DNA from: Symbiodinium natans
Lineage: Eukaryota; Sar; Dinophyceae; Suessiales; Symbiodiniaceae
NCBI GenBank assembly: GCA_905221605.1
Contig: CAJNDS010000295.1
Span: 126,001 to 172,078, forward strand
Direction of reading: 5' to 3'
DNA length: 46,078 nucleotides
The first letter of the stretch is position 1, and every line of letters begins with the position of its first letter. Positions 44,501 through 46,078 of the stretch are shown here, one piece after another. The notes under the pieces are model-generated. The model was not told the origin of the DNA. It was given only the letters and a program-made list of their open reading frames with translations, and made no database searches. A program made the position numbers and the translations under genes.

Positions 44501-44924
44501 TGCATGTTCCGTACCAGGACAGGTGGCGGTGAAGCTTGAGAGGCACTCCCCAAAGCCTAGCAATCGCATGAGCAGTCGCCTATATGGCCGGGCAGCGAAG
44601 GACTTCGACATCGACATGACCCGCATTGAGAAGGTCACGGCCACCGTAGTGCCGACCCCACCGGTTGGGTGCAGACAGATGCTGGTGGTCCCGACACTTG
44701 CTGCAAGAGAGAAGTGTCGGCCGAGGCAGGAGAGGCCATGGTGGGCAAGTGCGCCACAAGCACAGCACACGCACACCATGGTGCCTAGAGCTACGTAGAT
44801 TCGATGGGGAAGTCTACTGGCCGCCGCAACCATGCCTGCATGCTTCTTACACCCGACATTGAGCCGAGCATCATGCTGCACCAGTTACTTCTACTACGTC
44901 TGGTGCTTCGCCCAAGACGACTGG
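3928..44924 (+). CDS. Giant tandem-repeat gene: FN3/Ig-like modules a-b-c-d (span of all exons)
   Basis: This entry gives the span of one multi-exon reading frame; the exons are listed in the module entries. Paralogous exons recur in the fixed order a-b-c-d-a-b-c-d, with matching reading phase wherever both intron ends could be fixed. One super-unit is about 1.64 kb of coding sequence (about 545 residues) spread over about 10 kb. Signature motifs are LDLTPP, AAESIA.DQIIITLQVDEG, VWCAAW, CGTFWIYD, DVDIIVSGLNEETDY, YIYCYAED, NEAGTAYCR, INQILSAN, YDVYCWAKD, PRPNYMTQ, PTILEILD and YCYADDDLC. The pattern (TPP start, an E.GT.(W/Y)C strand, a Y.(V/I)(Y/F)C(Y/W/F)A strand) resembles FN3/Ig-like beta-sandwiches, with the two cysteines placed to pair. 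This suggests an extracellular or lumenal protein, but no signal peptide or membrane segment was found because neither end of the gene is identified. It could be two genes, split around 28.6-35.6 kb. I do not recognise a named family. Confidence 0.75.
4214..4380. repeat. Telomere-type CCCTAAA tract
   Basis: About 23 heptamers in the intron before the exon at 4,393; the tract ends about 12 nt from that exon. Confidence 0.95.
4480..4551. repeat. Degenerate TTTAGGG tract
   Basis: Fills most of the 123-nt intron 4453-4575, opposite in orientation to the tract in the preceding intron. Confidence 0.9.
5970..6078. repeat. Telomere-type CCCTAAA tract with variants
   Basis: About 12 units with ATCCTAG and CCCCAGA variants, in the R0c to R0d intron. 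Confidence 0.88.
6130..8068 (+). CDS. R0 module d exons
   Basis: Exons: 6130-~6168 (VRTLDTTPPSFG), 6518-6588 (SQDSITVTLSMNEAGRAYCK), 7085-7136 (VVNKGFDPPTPNAVIAEG), 7459-7527 (FYMDVSTTSAFTIIVNQI), 7771-~7829 (RKWDYDVYCWAQDP) and 8007-~8068 (DAEGYPYYGPNGMAAAEAA). The order and phases parallel R1d and R2d: a TPP start, a strand ending in YC, a PPT.(N/L) segment, a strand leading to GY/GL, and then YDVYCWA. Donors at 6589 and 7137 are best explained as GC; the one at 7528 is GTGCGA. The introns carry a CCCTAAAA/CCCTAAA array (6736-7075) and tracts at 7176-7250 and 7611-7708. Confidence 0.75.
6397..6425 (+). repeat. TA dinucleotide microsatellite
   Basis: About 14 TA units leading into an AT-rich stretch that reaches the R0d exon at 6,518. 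Confidence 0.9.
6736..7075. repeat. Octamer CCCTAAAA array joined to heptamer CCCTAAA array
   Basis: Mostly CCCTAAAA from about 6,736 to 6,980, then strict CCCTAAA to 7,075. The junction is abrupt (near AAAGCTTCAAACCC). It ends about 10 nt before the R0d exon at 7,085. Confidence 0.95.
7176..7250. repeat. Telomere-type TTTAGGG tract plus degenerate GGGTTCCTA repeat
   Basis: About 10 TTTAGGG units. They are followed by a loose tandem of TAGGGTTCC(T/C)A to about 7,365, as if a heptamer tract had decayed. Confidence 0.9.
7611..7708. repeat. Telomere-type CCCTAAA tract
   Basis: About 14 heptamers in the intron before exon 7771. Confidence 0.94.
7852..7978. repeat. Degenerate TTTAGGG/TTCAGGG tract
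   Basis: Includes runs of TTCAGGG and TGTAGGG; in the intron before exon 8007. Confidence 0.82.
8119..10240 (+). CDS. R1 module a exons
   Basis: Exons: 8119-8223 (LDLTRPNMRFIMAESISA..IITLQ), 8279-8296 (VDEGAM, an 18-nt microexon), 8455-8485 (VWCAAWAADP), 8611-8676 (NYDTLIKSQQSNCHDSK), 8942-8995 (QCGTFWIYDTWLGTDK), 9540-9637 (DAEDLDDLEDTAADGVSTQ and WKFNQ) and 10148-~10240 (DFDIIVSGLNEETDYPYIYC and AEDAWGSEATP). The MRF join is uninterrupted here, whereas R2 and R3 have an intron at that codon. Donors: GC at 8224 and 8677; GT at 8297, 8486 and 8996; and GA (GAGAAG) at 9638, which phase and paralogue alignment require. Module a has an acidic loop (DAEDLDDLED) that the other modules lack. Confidence 0.85.
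8800..8886. repeat. Telomere-type CCCTAAA tract
   Basis: About 12 heptamers in intron 8677-8941 of R1a. Confidence 0.94.
9007..9108. mobile_element. MITE-like hairpin element with 8-bp target-site duplication
   Basis: Two arms (9007-9055 and 9061-9108), nearly perfect reverse complements, begin TTGGGATG and end CATCCCAA, with a loop of about 5 nt. The direct repeat AGTATGAC flanks the element exactly at 8999-9006 and 9109-9116. The left copy overlaps the splice donor of R1a exon 8942-8995 (GTGAGT at 8996). No coding capacity, so it is a non-autonomous element. The intron continues to 9539 without other recognisable content. Confidence 0.88.
10735..13215 (+). CDS. R1 module b exons
   Basis: Exons: ~10735-10805 (TEANTGPDNVHTIWAGIGT), 11018-11063 (TLDETPPEFTQLSIK), 11262-11312 (DPTDNNDRLVVTFSLNE), 11493-11548 (AGTAYCRTTRSDSGETDL), 11675-11711 (INRILSANYYQS), ~12007-12092 (EGTITIDKLESSDTQTLYEA) and 13132-13215 (ASQYDVYCWAMDS, then PRPNYMTQ). 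Every segment has a counterpart in R2b and R3b. The donor at 10806 is best read as GA (GACATT), those at 11064, 11549 and 13216 as GC, and 11313 as GTGCGT. The start of the first exon and the ends of the 12.0-kb exon are uncertain. The 1-kb intron at 12.1-13.1 kb contains nothing I recognise except a short inverted repeat around 12,317-12,339. Confidence 0.82.
11797..11873. repeat. Telomere-type CCCTAAA tract absent from the displaced copy
   Basis: About 11 heptamers flanked by GAAAGCCC on both sides (11,779-11,786 and 11,873-11,880). The copy of this intron at 13,835-13,985 has no tract at the equivalent place. Confidence 0.92.
13406..15738 (+). CDS. R1 module c exons
   Basis: Exons: 13406-13512 (TYVNTPVGTT, SGGKTQYVWVKDLTPPSM), 13683-13750 (IYVSSEALSEDTIQITLQLN), 14663-~14763 (GTVWCMPTLPVVDATYVDTA), 14802-~14887 (DKITGASSPVSFLQYVPTAY then TNIDVEV), 15292-15360 (AAYLAAESPYSIFCFASDDW) and 15670-~15738 (ATGAAQQSINFQAGNVGAPN). 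The first join needs a GC donor (GCACCT at 13513) to recreate TPPSM-IYV, the same junction that is read in R2 as TPPTLIYV with no intron. Intron 13751-14662 contains a displaced, broken copy of a module b segment (13835-13985). Confidence 0.85.
13835..13985 (+). pseudogene. Displaced broken copy of a module b segment inside an R1c intron
   Basis: CATCTTGTCTGCCAAC, then CGACCACT, GGAGA, AGAGTCTGCTTTTGC, TTTTACA, GAGCCA, GCCAGAGTC and CCTGAGGGAACGAT match in order the stretch 11,684-12,023 of R1 module b (the RILSAN exon, its intron and the start of the next exon). The copy is interrupted by a stop soon after RILSANH and sits between exons 13683-13750 and 14663 of module c, where it has no place in the reading frame. 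It lacks the CCCTAAA tract (11,797-11,873) present in the source intron. Confidence 0.7.
16075..16137. repeat. Telomere-type CCCTAAA tract
   Basis: About eight heptamers in the R1c to R1d intron. Confidence 0.92.
16410..18120 (+). CDS. R1 module d exons
   Basis: Exons: 16410-~16456 (ITLDLTPPTIQIN), 16624-16692 (VSTTETTITVNLELSETGTA then WCQ), 16887-16934 (VPTILEILDSNFTSEY), 17033-17084 (TTVPVDVQILGYDRP), 17879-17911 (NWDPTYMTPL) and 18033-18120 (LGTYYDIYCYADDDLCNGCK then VTNGVSFNY). Split codons rejoin cleanly (17084/17879 gives R-N-W; 17911/18033 gives Q-L-G). Relative to R2d this copy lacks the residues before PTILEIL (AVRKDFNP in R2), so either an exon is missed or the copy is shorter. 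Intron 17085-17878 is almost wholly an AGCCTAA array. All the mapped donors from 16693 onward are GT (GTGCCG, GTCCAC, GTGCAC, GTCCGG, GTGAGC). Confidence 0.85.
17100..17803. repeat. AGCCTAA heptamer array, about 700 bp
   Basis: About 100 units of AGCCTAA, an A/G-shifted relative of CCCTAAA, fill intron 17085-17878 of R1d. Blocks of a second type (AGCCTGA) occur around 17,470-17,525, 17,560-17,625 and 17,650-17,675, and AGCCTAG around 17,737-17,757. The block structure implies expansion by slippage or unequal exchange. Confidence 0.95.
18484..18512 (+). repeat. GA dinucleotide microsatellite
   Basis: About 13 GA units in the intron between R1d and R2a. Confidence 0.9.
18658..21054 (+). CDS. 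R2 module a exons
   Basis: Exons: 18658-18692 (VRTLDLTPPQM), 19178-19229 (RFIAAESIAHDQIIITLQ), 19739-19807 (VDEGAKVWCAAWDTDPALVS), 20130-20151 (DYETKIK), 20288-20340 (TDSFGNQCGTFWIYDMD), 20491-20550 (DDIVDVINAADSVTTRAEYE), 20720-20821 (TTWKYNRDVDIIVSGLNEET then YIYCYAEDAW) and 20996-21054 (DDELTPNKMIFDNALNAGP). Phases close at every junction. This is the cleanest copy of module a, about 150 residues. GC donors at 18693, 19230, 20152, 20341, 20822 and 21055; a probable GA donor at 19808; GTGCGC at 20551. Intron 18693-19177 opens with a TTTAGGG tract only about 16 nt after the donor. Confidence 0.87.
18708..18778. repeat. Telomere-type TTTAGGG tract
   Basis: About 10 heptamers starting 16 nt after the GC donor at 18,693. 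Confidence 0.95.
19601..19704. mobile_element. Hairpin (MITE-like) element in R2a intron
   Basis: The ends GGAGGGACCCCT (19601-19612) and AGGGGTCCCTCC (19693-19704) are exact reverse complements about 80 nt apart. The interior contains ATGAACCCGATATATACC and related GGTACC-like words. The right end lies 34 nt upstream of exon 19739. No clear target-site duplication. Confidence 0.55.
21063..21135. repeat. Degenerate TTTGGGG/TTTAGGG tract
   Basis: Mostly TTTGGGG variants immediately after R2a exon 20996-21054. Confidence 0.85.
21265..22813 (+). CDS. R2 module b exons
   Basis: Exons: 21265-21313 (NVYTMWTEIGTIQTLD), 21648-21713 (ETPPSFTKLAITDPTATNDE), 21823-21883 (VTFALNEAGTAYCRVTLSDS), 22003-22049 (ETTLRINQILSANF), 22287-~22350 (NTEGPNIDNDITINKIEASD), 22539-22582 (LYEGNQYDVYCWAK) and 22763-22813 (DSAVDTYGHPRPNYMTQ). 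The GEACH-type chain of junctions matches R1b and R3b. Two junctions need GA donors (GAGTGA at 21884, GACCGA at 22583); those at 21314, 21714, 22050 and 22814 are GC. A hairpin element fills the 3' half of the intron before the 22,287 exon. Confidence 0.86.
22165..22278. mobile_element. Hairpin (MITE-like) element next to a splice acceptor
   Basis: The 20-nt arms at 22166-22185 and 22255-22274 (CCCTAAGGGTCCATGTACCT and its reverse complement) are exact. Inside are weaker paired segments (CCCTAAATAGG / CCTATTTAGG). GCCATG occurs at both edges (22159-22164, 22279-22284), a possible short target-site duplication. The right edge is only about 8 nt from the start of the R2b exon at 22,287. Confidence 0.75.
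22944..25618 (+). CDS. R2 module c exons
   Basis: Exons: 22944-23004 (SYVDTDVGVNYMTAPAGGRT), 23161-23216 (YVWLKDTTPPTLIYVTSE), 23366-23409 (AITDSKLQITLQLDE), 23615-~23690 (PGTVWCQPALPTTDANLDVL), 23843-~23881 (VLEAGNYITKIRG), 23991-24045 (NTPFMQYVHLPYRNVDVE), 24127-~24170 (VDYVDDDAGIQEWQ), 24823-~24856 (PYNVFCFAEDA) and 25574-25618 (VSFQAVDDFMTAVGQ). GC donors at 23005, 23410, 24046 and 25619; GTGAGG at 23217. The junction 23409/23615 rebuilds DEPGTVWC only with a GC donor. Phases around 23.8-24.0 kb are not fully resolved. Confidence 0.82.
23248..23303. repeat. Telomere-type TTTAGGG tract
   Basis: About eight heptamers in intron 23217-23365. Confidence 0.9.
24461..24780. repeat. Mixed CCCTAAA and CCCCAAA tracts
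   Basis: CCCTAAA at 24,461-24,505, then a homogeneous block of about eight CCCCAAA units (24,657-24,710) inside CCCTAAA, another internally amplified variant. In the intron before exon 24823. Confidence 0.92.
24915..25097. repeat. Telomere-type CCCTAAA tract
   Basis: About 25 heptamers with one irregular unit near 24,998. The following 25.1-25.57 kb has no recognisable exon. Confidence 0.95.
26080..26205 (+). repeat. GTCAAGAGC minisatellite (9-nt period)
   Basis: Degenerate 9-nt units GTCAAGA(G/A)(C/G) repeat about 13 times. In one frame this encodes a K/V/S-rich stretch (VKSVKKVKRVKSVESV), but it lies in the R2c to R2d intron with no supporting exon, so I treat it as a repeat. Confidence 0.8.
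26526..35951 (+). CDS. R2 module d exons, split by a 7-kb intron
   Basis: Exons: 26526-~26564 (ILTLDLTPPTIN), 27082-27125 (ISLTSDETNINVTV), 27490-27508 (LSETGT, 19 nt), 27866-~27954 (VWCQAVRKDFNPPTILEILD then TNYYS), 28347-28409 (SSTVQITGYDKPVNYDPTY), 28530-28562 (ERPLVLGTDYD), 35579-35620 (VYCYASDDLCLGCR) and 35925-35951 (VTNGVTFSA). The 28562/35579 junction is phase 0 on both sides and recreates TDYD-VYCYASDDLC, matching the uninterrupted YYDIYCYADDDLC of R1 at 18,033-18,120. The donor is GTGAGA at 28563 and the acceptor ends GCAAG at 35578. The Nudix gene lies inside this intron on the same strand. Confidence 0.8.
26607..26692. mobile_element. Hairpin element, GAATGAGG family, copy 1
   Basis: Imperfect inverted arms run from GAGGGAATGAGGTACC to GGTACCTTAGCCCCTCATTC, with inner arms CCCCCCTTA and TTAAGGGGGG. 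The 17-nt word GAGGGAATGAGGTACCC recurs as its reverse complement in the element at 37,181-37,236, so the two are one family. It lies in the R2d intron after exon 26526. Confidence 0.6.
28682..28792. repeat. Telomere-type CCCTAAA tract
   Basis: About 15 heptamers near the 5' end of the 7-kb intron; an opposite-orientation tract follows at 28,904. Confidence 0.94.
28904..28957. repeat. Telomere-type TTTAGGG tract
   Basis: About eight heptamers. Confidence 0.93.
28989..29090 (+). mobile_element. Dispersed element family, copy 2
   Basis: Terminal inverted sequences TTCACGAAAATCGGGG and CCCCGAATTTCGGAA bracket an interior with CAAATAGTAGGATCCCC and CAGGACCCC shared with 1,388-1,492. No target-site duplication seen. 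In the 7-kb intron. Confidence 0.6.
29607..29630. repeat. Perfect 24-nt palindrome
   Basis: CATGCCTCGAG followed by CG and CTCGAGGCATG is self-complementary without a loop. Within the 7-kb intron; role unknown. Confidence 0.85.
30355..30550 (+). repeat. Degenerate GTGCGCGAATC repeat
   Basis: Eight or so loosely spaced copies of (C)TGTGCG(C/T)GAATC, densest at 30,425-30,495 (CACTGTGCGCGAATC twice in tandem). Function unknown. Confidence 0.75.
30778..30826. repeat. Telomere-type CCCTAAA tract upstream of the Nudix gene
   Basis: About six heptamers followed by CCTTTCAG, a good acceptor-like site at 30,831. A further Nudix 5' exon could begin there, but none was recognised. Confidence 0.88.
31061..35035 (+). 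CDS. Nudix hydrolase, DUF4743/TPK-related type, nested in a 7-kb intron
   Basis: Exons in order: 31061-31136 (PLRVAGEPLGATLPAAAAEL then ARFPE), 31242-~31281 (VFRVTDEAVDVVA), 31424-~31466 (AVAGVLQRLREEDL), 31599-31612 (WRNE), 31812-~31865 (EWPVKASFHSAPALVVDRP), 32253-~32309 (CHVNGIVESPKGPLLWVSG), 32629-~32686 (IRECFEEARVPKELAQTA), ~32957-32995 (VKRDVIFCYDLHL), 33381-33445 (LPSDFQPTAGDGEVEAFELM), 34521-34582 (MDAVIDSLVSGSEPDWKPNA) and 34967-35035 (RRGFLRPEEDGYVELVHALR, Q, stop TGA at 35033-35035). Known for the family: an N-terminal DUF4743 domain (WRNE..PV), then a Nudix fold acting on nucleoside or thiamine diphosphates. The Nudix helix is present as RECFEEARV; the glycine of the textbook REUXEEXGU box is R here, and that position also varies in related proteins. 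The GG-containing start of the box (expected 32.31-32.63 kb), one exon before RRGFLRP and the start codon were not located, so it could be a decayed copy. Recognised from memory of the family. Confidence 0.72.
31715..31795. repeat. Telomere-type CCCTAAA/CCCGAAA tract in a Nudix intron
   Basis: About 11 units including CCCGAAA variants; ends 16 nt before Nudix exon 31812. Confidence 0.9.
33113..33224 (+). repeat. CCCTCC-rich polypyrimidine tract in a Nudix intron
   Basis: Over 100 nt of nearly pure C/T on this strand between Nudix exons 32957 and 33381; the purine strand could form a triplex or quadruplex. Confidence 0.85.
33921..34038. mobile_element. Hairpin (MITE-like) element in a Nudix intron
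   Basis: Terminal arms 33921-33948 and 34011-34038 match in reverse complement at about 26 of 28 positions (TACAGTAAACTCC ... GGAGTTTACTGTA). The middle has a second weak pairing around TTCCCTTTAGTATACC/GGGGTATGGGG. No flanking duplication was seen. It lies in the intron between Nudix exons 33381-33445 and 34521. Confidence 0.75.
34365..34520. repeat. Telomere-type CCCTAAA tract that forms a splice acceptor
   Basis: About 21 heptamers; the last unit reads CCCTAAG and its AG is the acceptor for Nudix exon 34521. Confidence 0.92.
34631..34706. repeat. Telomere-type TTTAGGG tract
   Basis: About 10 units in the Nudix intron after exon 34521-34582, opposite in orientation to the tract before that exon. 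Confidence 0.92.
35322..35515 (+). repeat. ATGT/ATGC microsatellite and TA-rich run
   Basis: Tetranucleotide ATGT with an ATGC block (35,328-35,420), then TA-rich dinucleotide DNA to 35,515. It lies in the last 550 nt of the 7-kb intron, between the Nudix stop and the R2d exon at 35,579. Confidence 0.9.
35640..35703. repeat. Telomere-type TTTAGGG tract
   Basis: About eight units starting about 20 nt after the R2d GC donor at 35,621. Confidence 0.9.
36173..38816 (+). CDS. R3 module a exons
   Basis: Exons: 36173-36228 (VVATKDTIRTKDYTMPNM), 36410-36471 (YVAAESIANDRILITLQVDE), 36639-36665 (AMVWCAAW), 37265-37345 (ADPAFTDSVDAETQIKSQTT then NCEDGR), 37549-37564 (NQCG, a 16-nt microexon), 38097-38143 (FWVYDLDDIEDADSD), 38242-38294 (VNSRADYDDIYKWKYNQ), 38396-38425 (DVDIIVSGLL), 38525-38572 (EETDYPFIYCFAQDDE) and 38777-38816 (PPNKMLFDNAAS). 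Split codons close at each junction. Ten exons here encode what R1 encodes in seven: the join within SGL-(N)EETDY is interrupted only in R3, whereas LQVDEG is uninterrupted only in R3. Most donors are GC; 36666 (GTGAGA) and 38144 (GTATGC) are GT. Confidence 0.85.
37181..37236. mobile_element. Hairpin element, GAATGAGG family, copy 2
   Basis: GGTAGGGAATGAGGGA at the left pairs with TCCCTCACTCCCTAC at the right. It contains GGGTACCTCATTCCCTC, an exact reverse complement of 17 nt of the 26,607 element. It is 28 nt upstream of R3a exon 37265. Related words (GGGAATGAGGGAAC) also occur at 35,823-35,900. Confidence 0.55.
37581..37790. repeat. Telomere-type CCCTAAA tract
   Basis: About 28 units, starting 17 nt after the 16-nt microexon 37549-37564. 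Confidence 0.95.
39458..42154 (+). CDS. R3 module b exons
   Basis: Exons: 39458-39498 (ADNMYTMQQAIGT), 39570-39610 (VQTLDESPPIFTQ), 39995-40058 (LQIPDPTAVNNQIVVTFKLN then E), 40337-40365 (AGTAYCRAK), 41136-41196 (SDSAEPTLHINQILSADFSQ), 41604-~41666 (DPVLDVGTITITSLEARD), 41897-41951 (VLYEASLYDVYCWAKDSA) and 42113-~42154 (VDTHGFPRPNYMSQ). The E-AGTAYC junction at 40058/40337 is split by an intron that begins GCTAGGGTTTAGGG, so the telomere-type tract starts at the donor itself. GA donor (GACCGC) at 40366. The intron before the 41,604 exon contains a long ATT microsatellite. Confidence 0.84.
39780..39890 (+). repeat. AT-rich ACAGTATATT repeat
   Basis: Tandem ACAGTATATT/ATAGTCCATT units in an AT-rich island (39,660-39,960) of an otherwise GC-rich region; R3b intron 39611-39994. 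Confidence 0.8.
40059..40256. repeat. Telomere-type TTTAGGG tract starting at a splice donor
   Basis: About 25 units, ending in a block of TTCAGGG. It begins GCTAGGGTTTAGGG directly at the exon end 40058, so the repeat unit itself supplies the GC donor context. Confidence 0.93.
40482..40675 (+). repeat. CCCCCCCTCTTC polypyrimidine tract
   Basis: Nearly pure C/T of about 190 nt made of CCCCCCTCTTC-like units, in the R3b intron after exon 40337-40365. Confidence 0.88.
40738..41097. repeat. Three short tracts of both orientations
   Basis: CCCTAAA/CCCCAAA at 40,738-40,797, TTTAGGG/TTTCGGG at 40,920-40,965, CCCTAAA at 41,006-41,097; a further degenerate TTTAGGG stretch at 41,215-41,360. All within R3b introns. 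Confidence 0.88.
41467..41592 (-). mobile_element. Dispersed element family, copy 3, with expanded ATT microsatellite
   Basis: Read in reverse, this matches the other copies (GGGTACCTTAT, GGGGTCC, AGGGAATCC, TTATTT). The interior TATTATTATT run, short or absent in the other copies, is expanded to about 20 units (41,505-41,568). It lies in the R3b intron before exon 41604. Confidence 0.55.
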
Positions 44925-45114
44925 GTGAACCAGGCTTCCTTTGCTTGCCAATCTCACTTCCACTCTATGGCGCTGGAATGCGCCGGAAAGTTTTCCACAC
45001 GTTAAGCAGGTCGATGTGCACAGCACGTAGAGTTTTTTTTGGTTTTCGGCCCCTTCTGTGAGGCTCCAAGTCCTGCGCCTTCCCCATCCTTCATCGCGCC
45101 CACGAACCCCAACA
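42500..45114 (+). CDS. R3 module c exons (end of array in window)
   Basis: Exons: 42500-42594 (AFVSLSSGAGLTENVWITDS then TPPTIIVVSRE), 42759-42802 (ALGESHIQVTLQLNE), 43143-~43164 (PGTVWCQ), ~44490-44522 (FMQEVHVPYQD), ~44601-44633 (DFDIDMTRIEK), 44885-44924 (YFYYVWCFAQDDW), and possibly 45088-45114 (IAPTNPNKA). The first three and the 44,885 exon align well with R1c and R2c; the two at 44.5-44.6 kb are weaker. The segment corresponding to VLEAGNYITKIRG of R2 was not found in 43.2-44.4 kb. No module d follows before the window ends, so the gene either stops or continues past 46,078. Confidence 0.65.
43690..43800. repeat. Telomere-type CCCTAAA tract
   Basis: About 16 heptamers in the R3c region, 43.2-44.45 kb, where no exon was recognised. 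Confidence 0.94.
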
Positions 45115-45261
45115 AGGCAGCCGAGCCTAGACGCATGTGGGGGTTGGATGATCCAAATTAGGGTCACCTTTTGGGGTCGCTATTCATGTTCTACAATCCT
45201 CCTTAATTACAGTTTAGGGCATCGCCAAATGGACCGATCAACTGCCACCCCCCCCCCCCCC

Positions 45262-45386
45262 CCTAAACCCTAAAACCCTAAACCCTAAACCCTAAACCCT
45301 AAACCCTAACCCTAACCCTAAACCCTAAACCCTAAACCCTAAACCCTAAACCCTAAACCCTAAACCCTAAACCCTAAACCCTAAAC
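45262..45386. repeat. Telomere-type CCCTAAA tract at the 3' side of the array
   Basis: About 17 heptamers after a run of C. This marks the switch from exon/intron DNA to tandem-repeat DNA. Confidence 0.94.
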
Positions 45387-45394
45387 GGCAGACC

Positions 45395-45535
45395 GGTCGC
45401 TTGTGCCCGCTTTAGGCTGGTCAGTTGTGCCCGCCTTACGCGGGTCACTTGTGCCCGCGTACGTGCCTCAAATCACAGCAGGGCCGCACTTTGGGCCACC
45501 TCCCGCCAAAACGCAGACCTGTCACTTGTGCCCAC
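45395..45535 (+). repeat. CACTTGTGCCCGC-type short repeat
   Basis: Four copies of GGTCxxTTGTGCCCGC (near 45,394, 45,420, 45,445 and 45,520), the last diverged to GTCACTTGTGCCCACC. Confidence 0.8.
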
Positions 45536-45649
45536 CTTTCGGTCTTAAAATATGGCAGGGCCACAGGATGAGGTGTTTGTCGGTTGAAAAGTCGCGTCCC
45601 TGCCACATCCGGCAGGCTCTCTGCCCCTGCCACCTGTCACCCCATTCAC

Positions 45650-46078
45650 AACTGACCTGAGGCCTTGCGTGGAAGGCCCCCCTTGGGTCAGATGTCTGTA
45701 GACGCCCAGCCCGCCCAAGCCCCCCCTCCCCCCCTTCCCCCTCCACCCCCTCCCAAGCACTGCGGCTGACCGTGCAGGGCGCATTGGTCAACAACAGTCG
45801 TTTTTTTGCCCCTCGAAACCCGAACCCTGAATTTAGAAGGAACTGACCCGAGGCCTTGTGTGGAAAGCTTCCCTCGGGTCAGATGCCTGTAAACACCCAG
45901 CCCCCCCCTTCCCCCTTCCCCCTTCCCCCTCCACCCCCTCCCAAGCACTCCGACTGACCGTGCAGGGCGCATCGGGCAACAACAGTCGTTTTTTTGCCCC
46001 TCCAAACCCGAACCCTGGACCCAGAAACAACTGACCTGAGGCCTTGCGTGGAAGGCCCCCCTTGGGTCAGATGTCTGT
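45650..46078 (+). repeat. Tandem repeat, about 190-bp unit
   Basis: The motif AACTGACC(T/C)GAGGCCTTG starts at 45,650, 45,841 and 46,029 (periods 191 and 188). Each unit carries GGGTCAGATG(T/C)CTGTA, a CT-rich stretch, CCAAGCACT, CTGACCGTGCAGGGCGCAT and CAACAACAGTCG. It runs off the window end; looks like satellite DNA. Confidence 0.93.

Overview
This is eukaryotic nuclear DNA, probably from a dinoflagellate. The grounds are: (1) most of the window is many very short exons (16 to about 108 nt) separated by non-coding stretches; (2) every exon I could place reads on the + strand, as in one-directional dinoflagellate gene blocks; (3) splice donors inferred by aligning repeated exons are mostly GC, then GT, with a few GA, a mix known from Symbiodiniaceae; (4) the introns are full of plant/alveolate-type telomere heptamers (CCCTAAA/TTTAGGG). 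Another TTTAGGG-telomere alga or alveolate cannot be excluded. No bacterial operon, tRNA, rRNA or CRISPR array was seen.

Layout. 1-3.9 kb: telomere-like tracts and a few isolated, mostly unassigned exon-like pieces. 3.93-28.56 kb and 35.58-44.92 kb: one very large tandem-repeat gene (or two abutting genes). The protein repeats a super-unit of about 545 residues made of four related modules, which I call a, b, c and d. Each module has a (L)xxTPP start, a strand like ITLQLxExGTVWC, and a later strand like YDVYCWAxD, which suggests a fibronectin-III/Ig-like beta-sandwich with two conserved cysteines. Super-unit R0 is partial (c, d; 3.9-8.1 kb); R1 is complete (8.1-18.1 kb); R2 is complete (18.7-36.0 kb); R3 is partial (36.2-45 kb) and the gene probably continues beyond the window. 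28,563-35,578: one 7.0-kb intron of R2 module d that contains a second, same-strand gene, a Nudix hydrolase of the DUF4743/thiamine-pyrophosphokinase-related type (31.06-35.04 kb). 45.3-46.08 kb: telomere-like tract, short GC-rich repeats and a tandem repeat of about 190 bp.

The introns carry the window's most unusual structure: long telomere-type arrays in both orientations, variant arrays (AGCCTAA, CCCTAAAA, CCCCAAA), and hairpin (MITE-like) elements, one with a clean 8-bp target-site duplication at a splice donor. Because the super-units are paralogous, homologous intron positions can be compared between copies and show presence/absence differences.

All reading was by eye. Exon ends are inferred from paralogue alignment and reading phase; ends marked with ~ are uncertain. 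No database search was possible.
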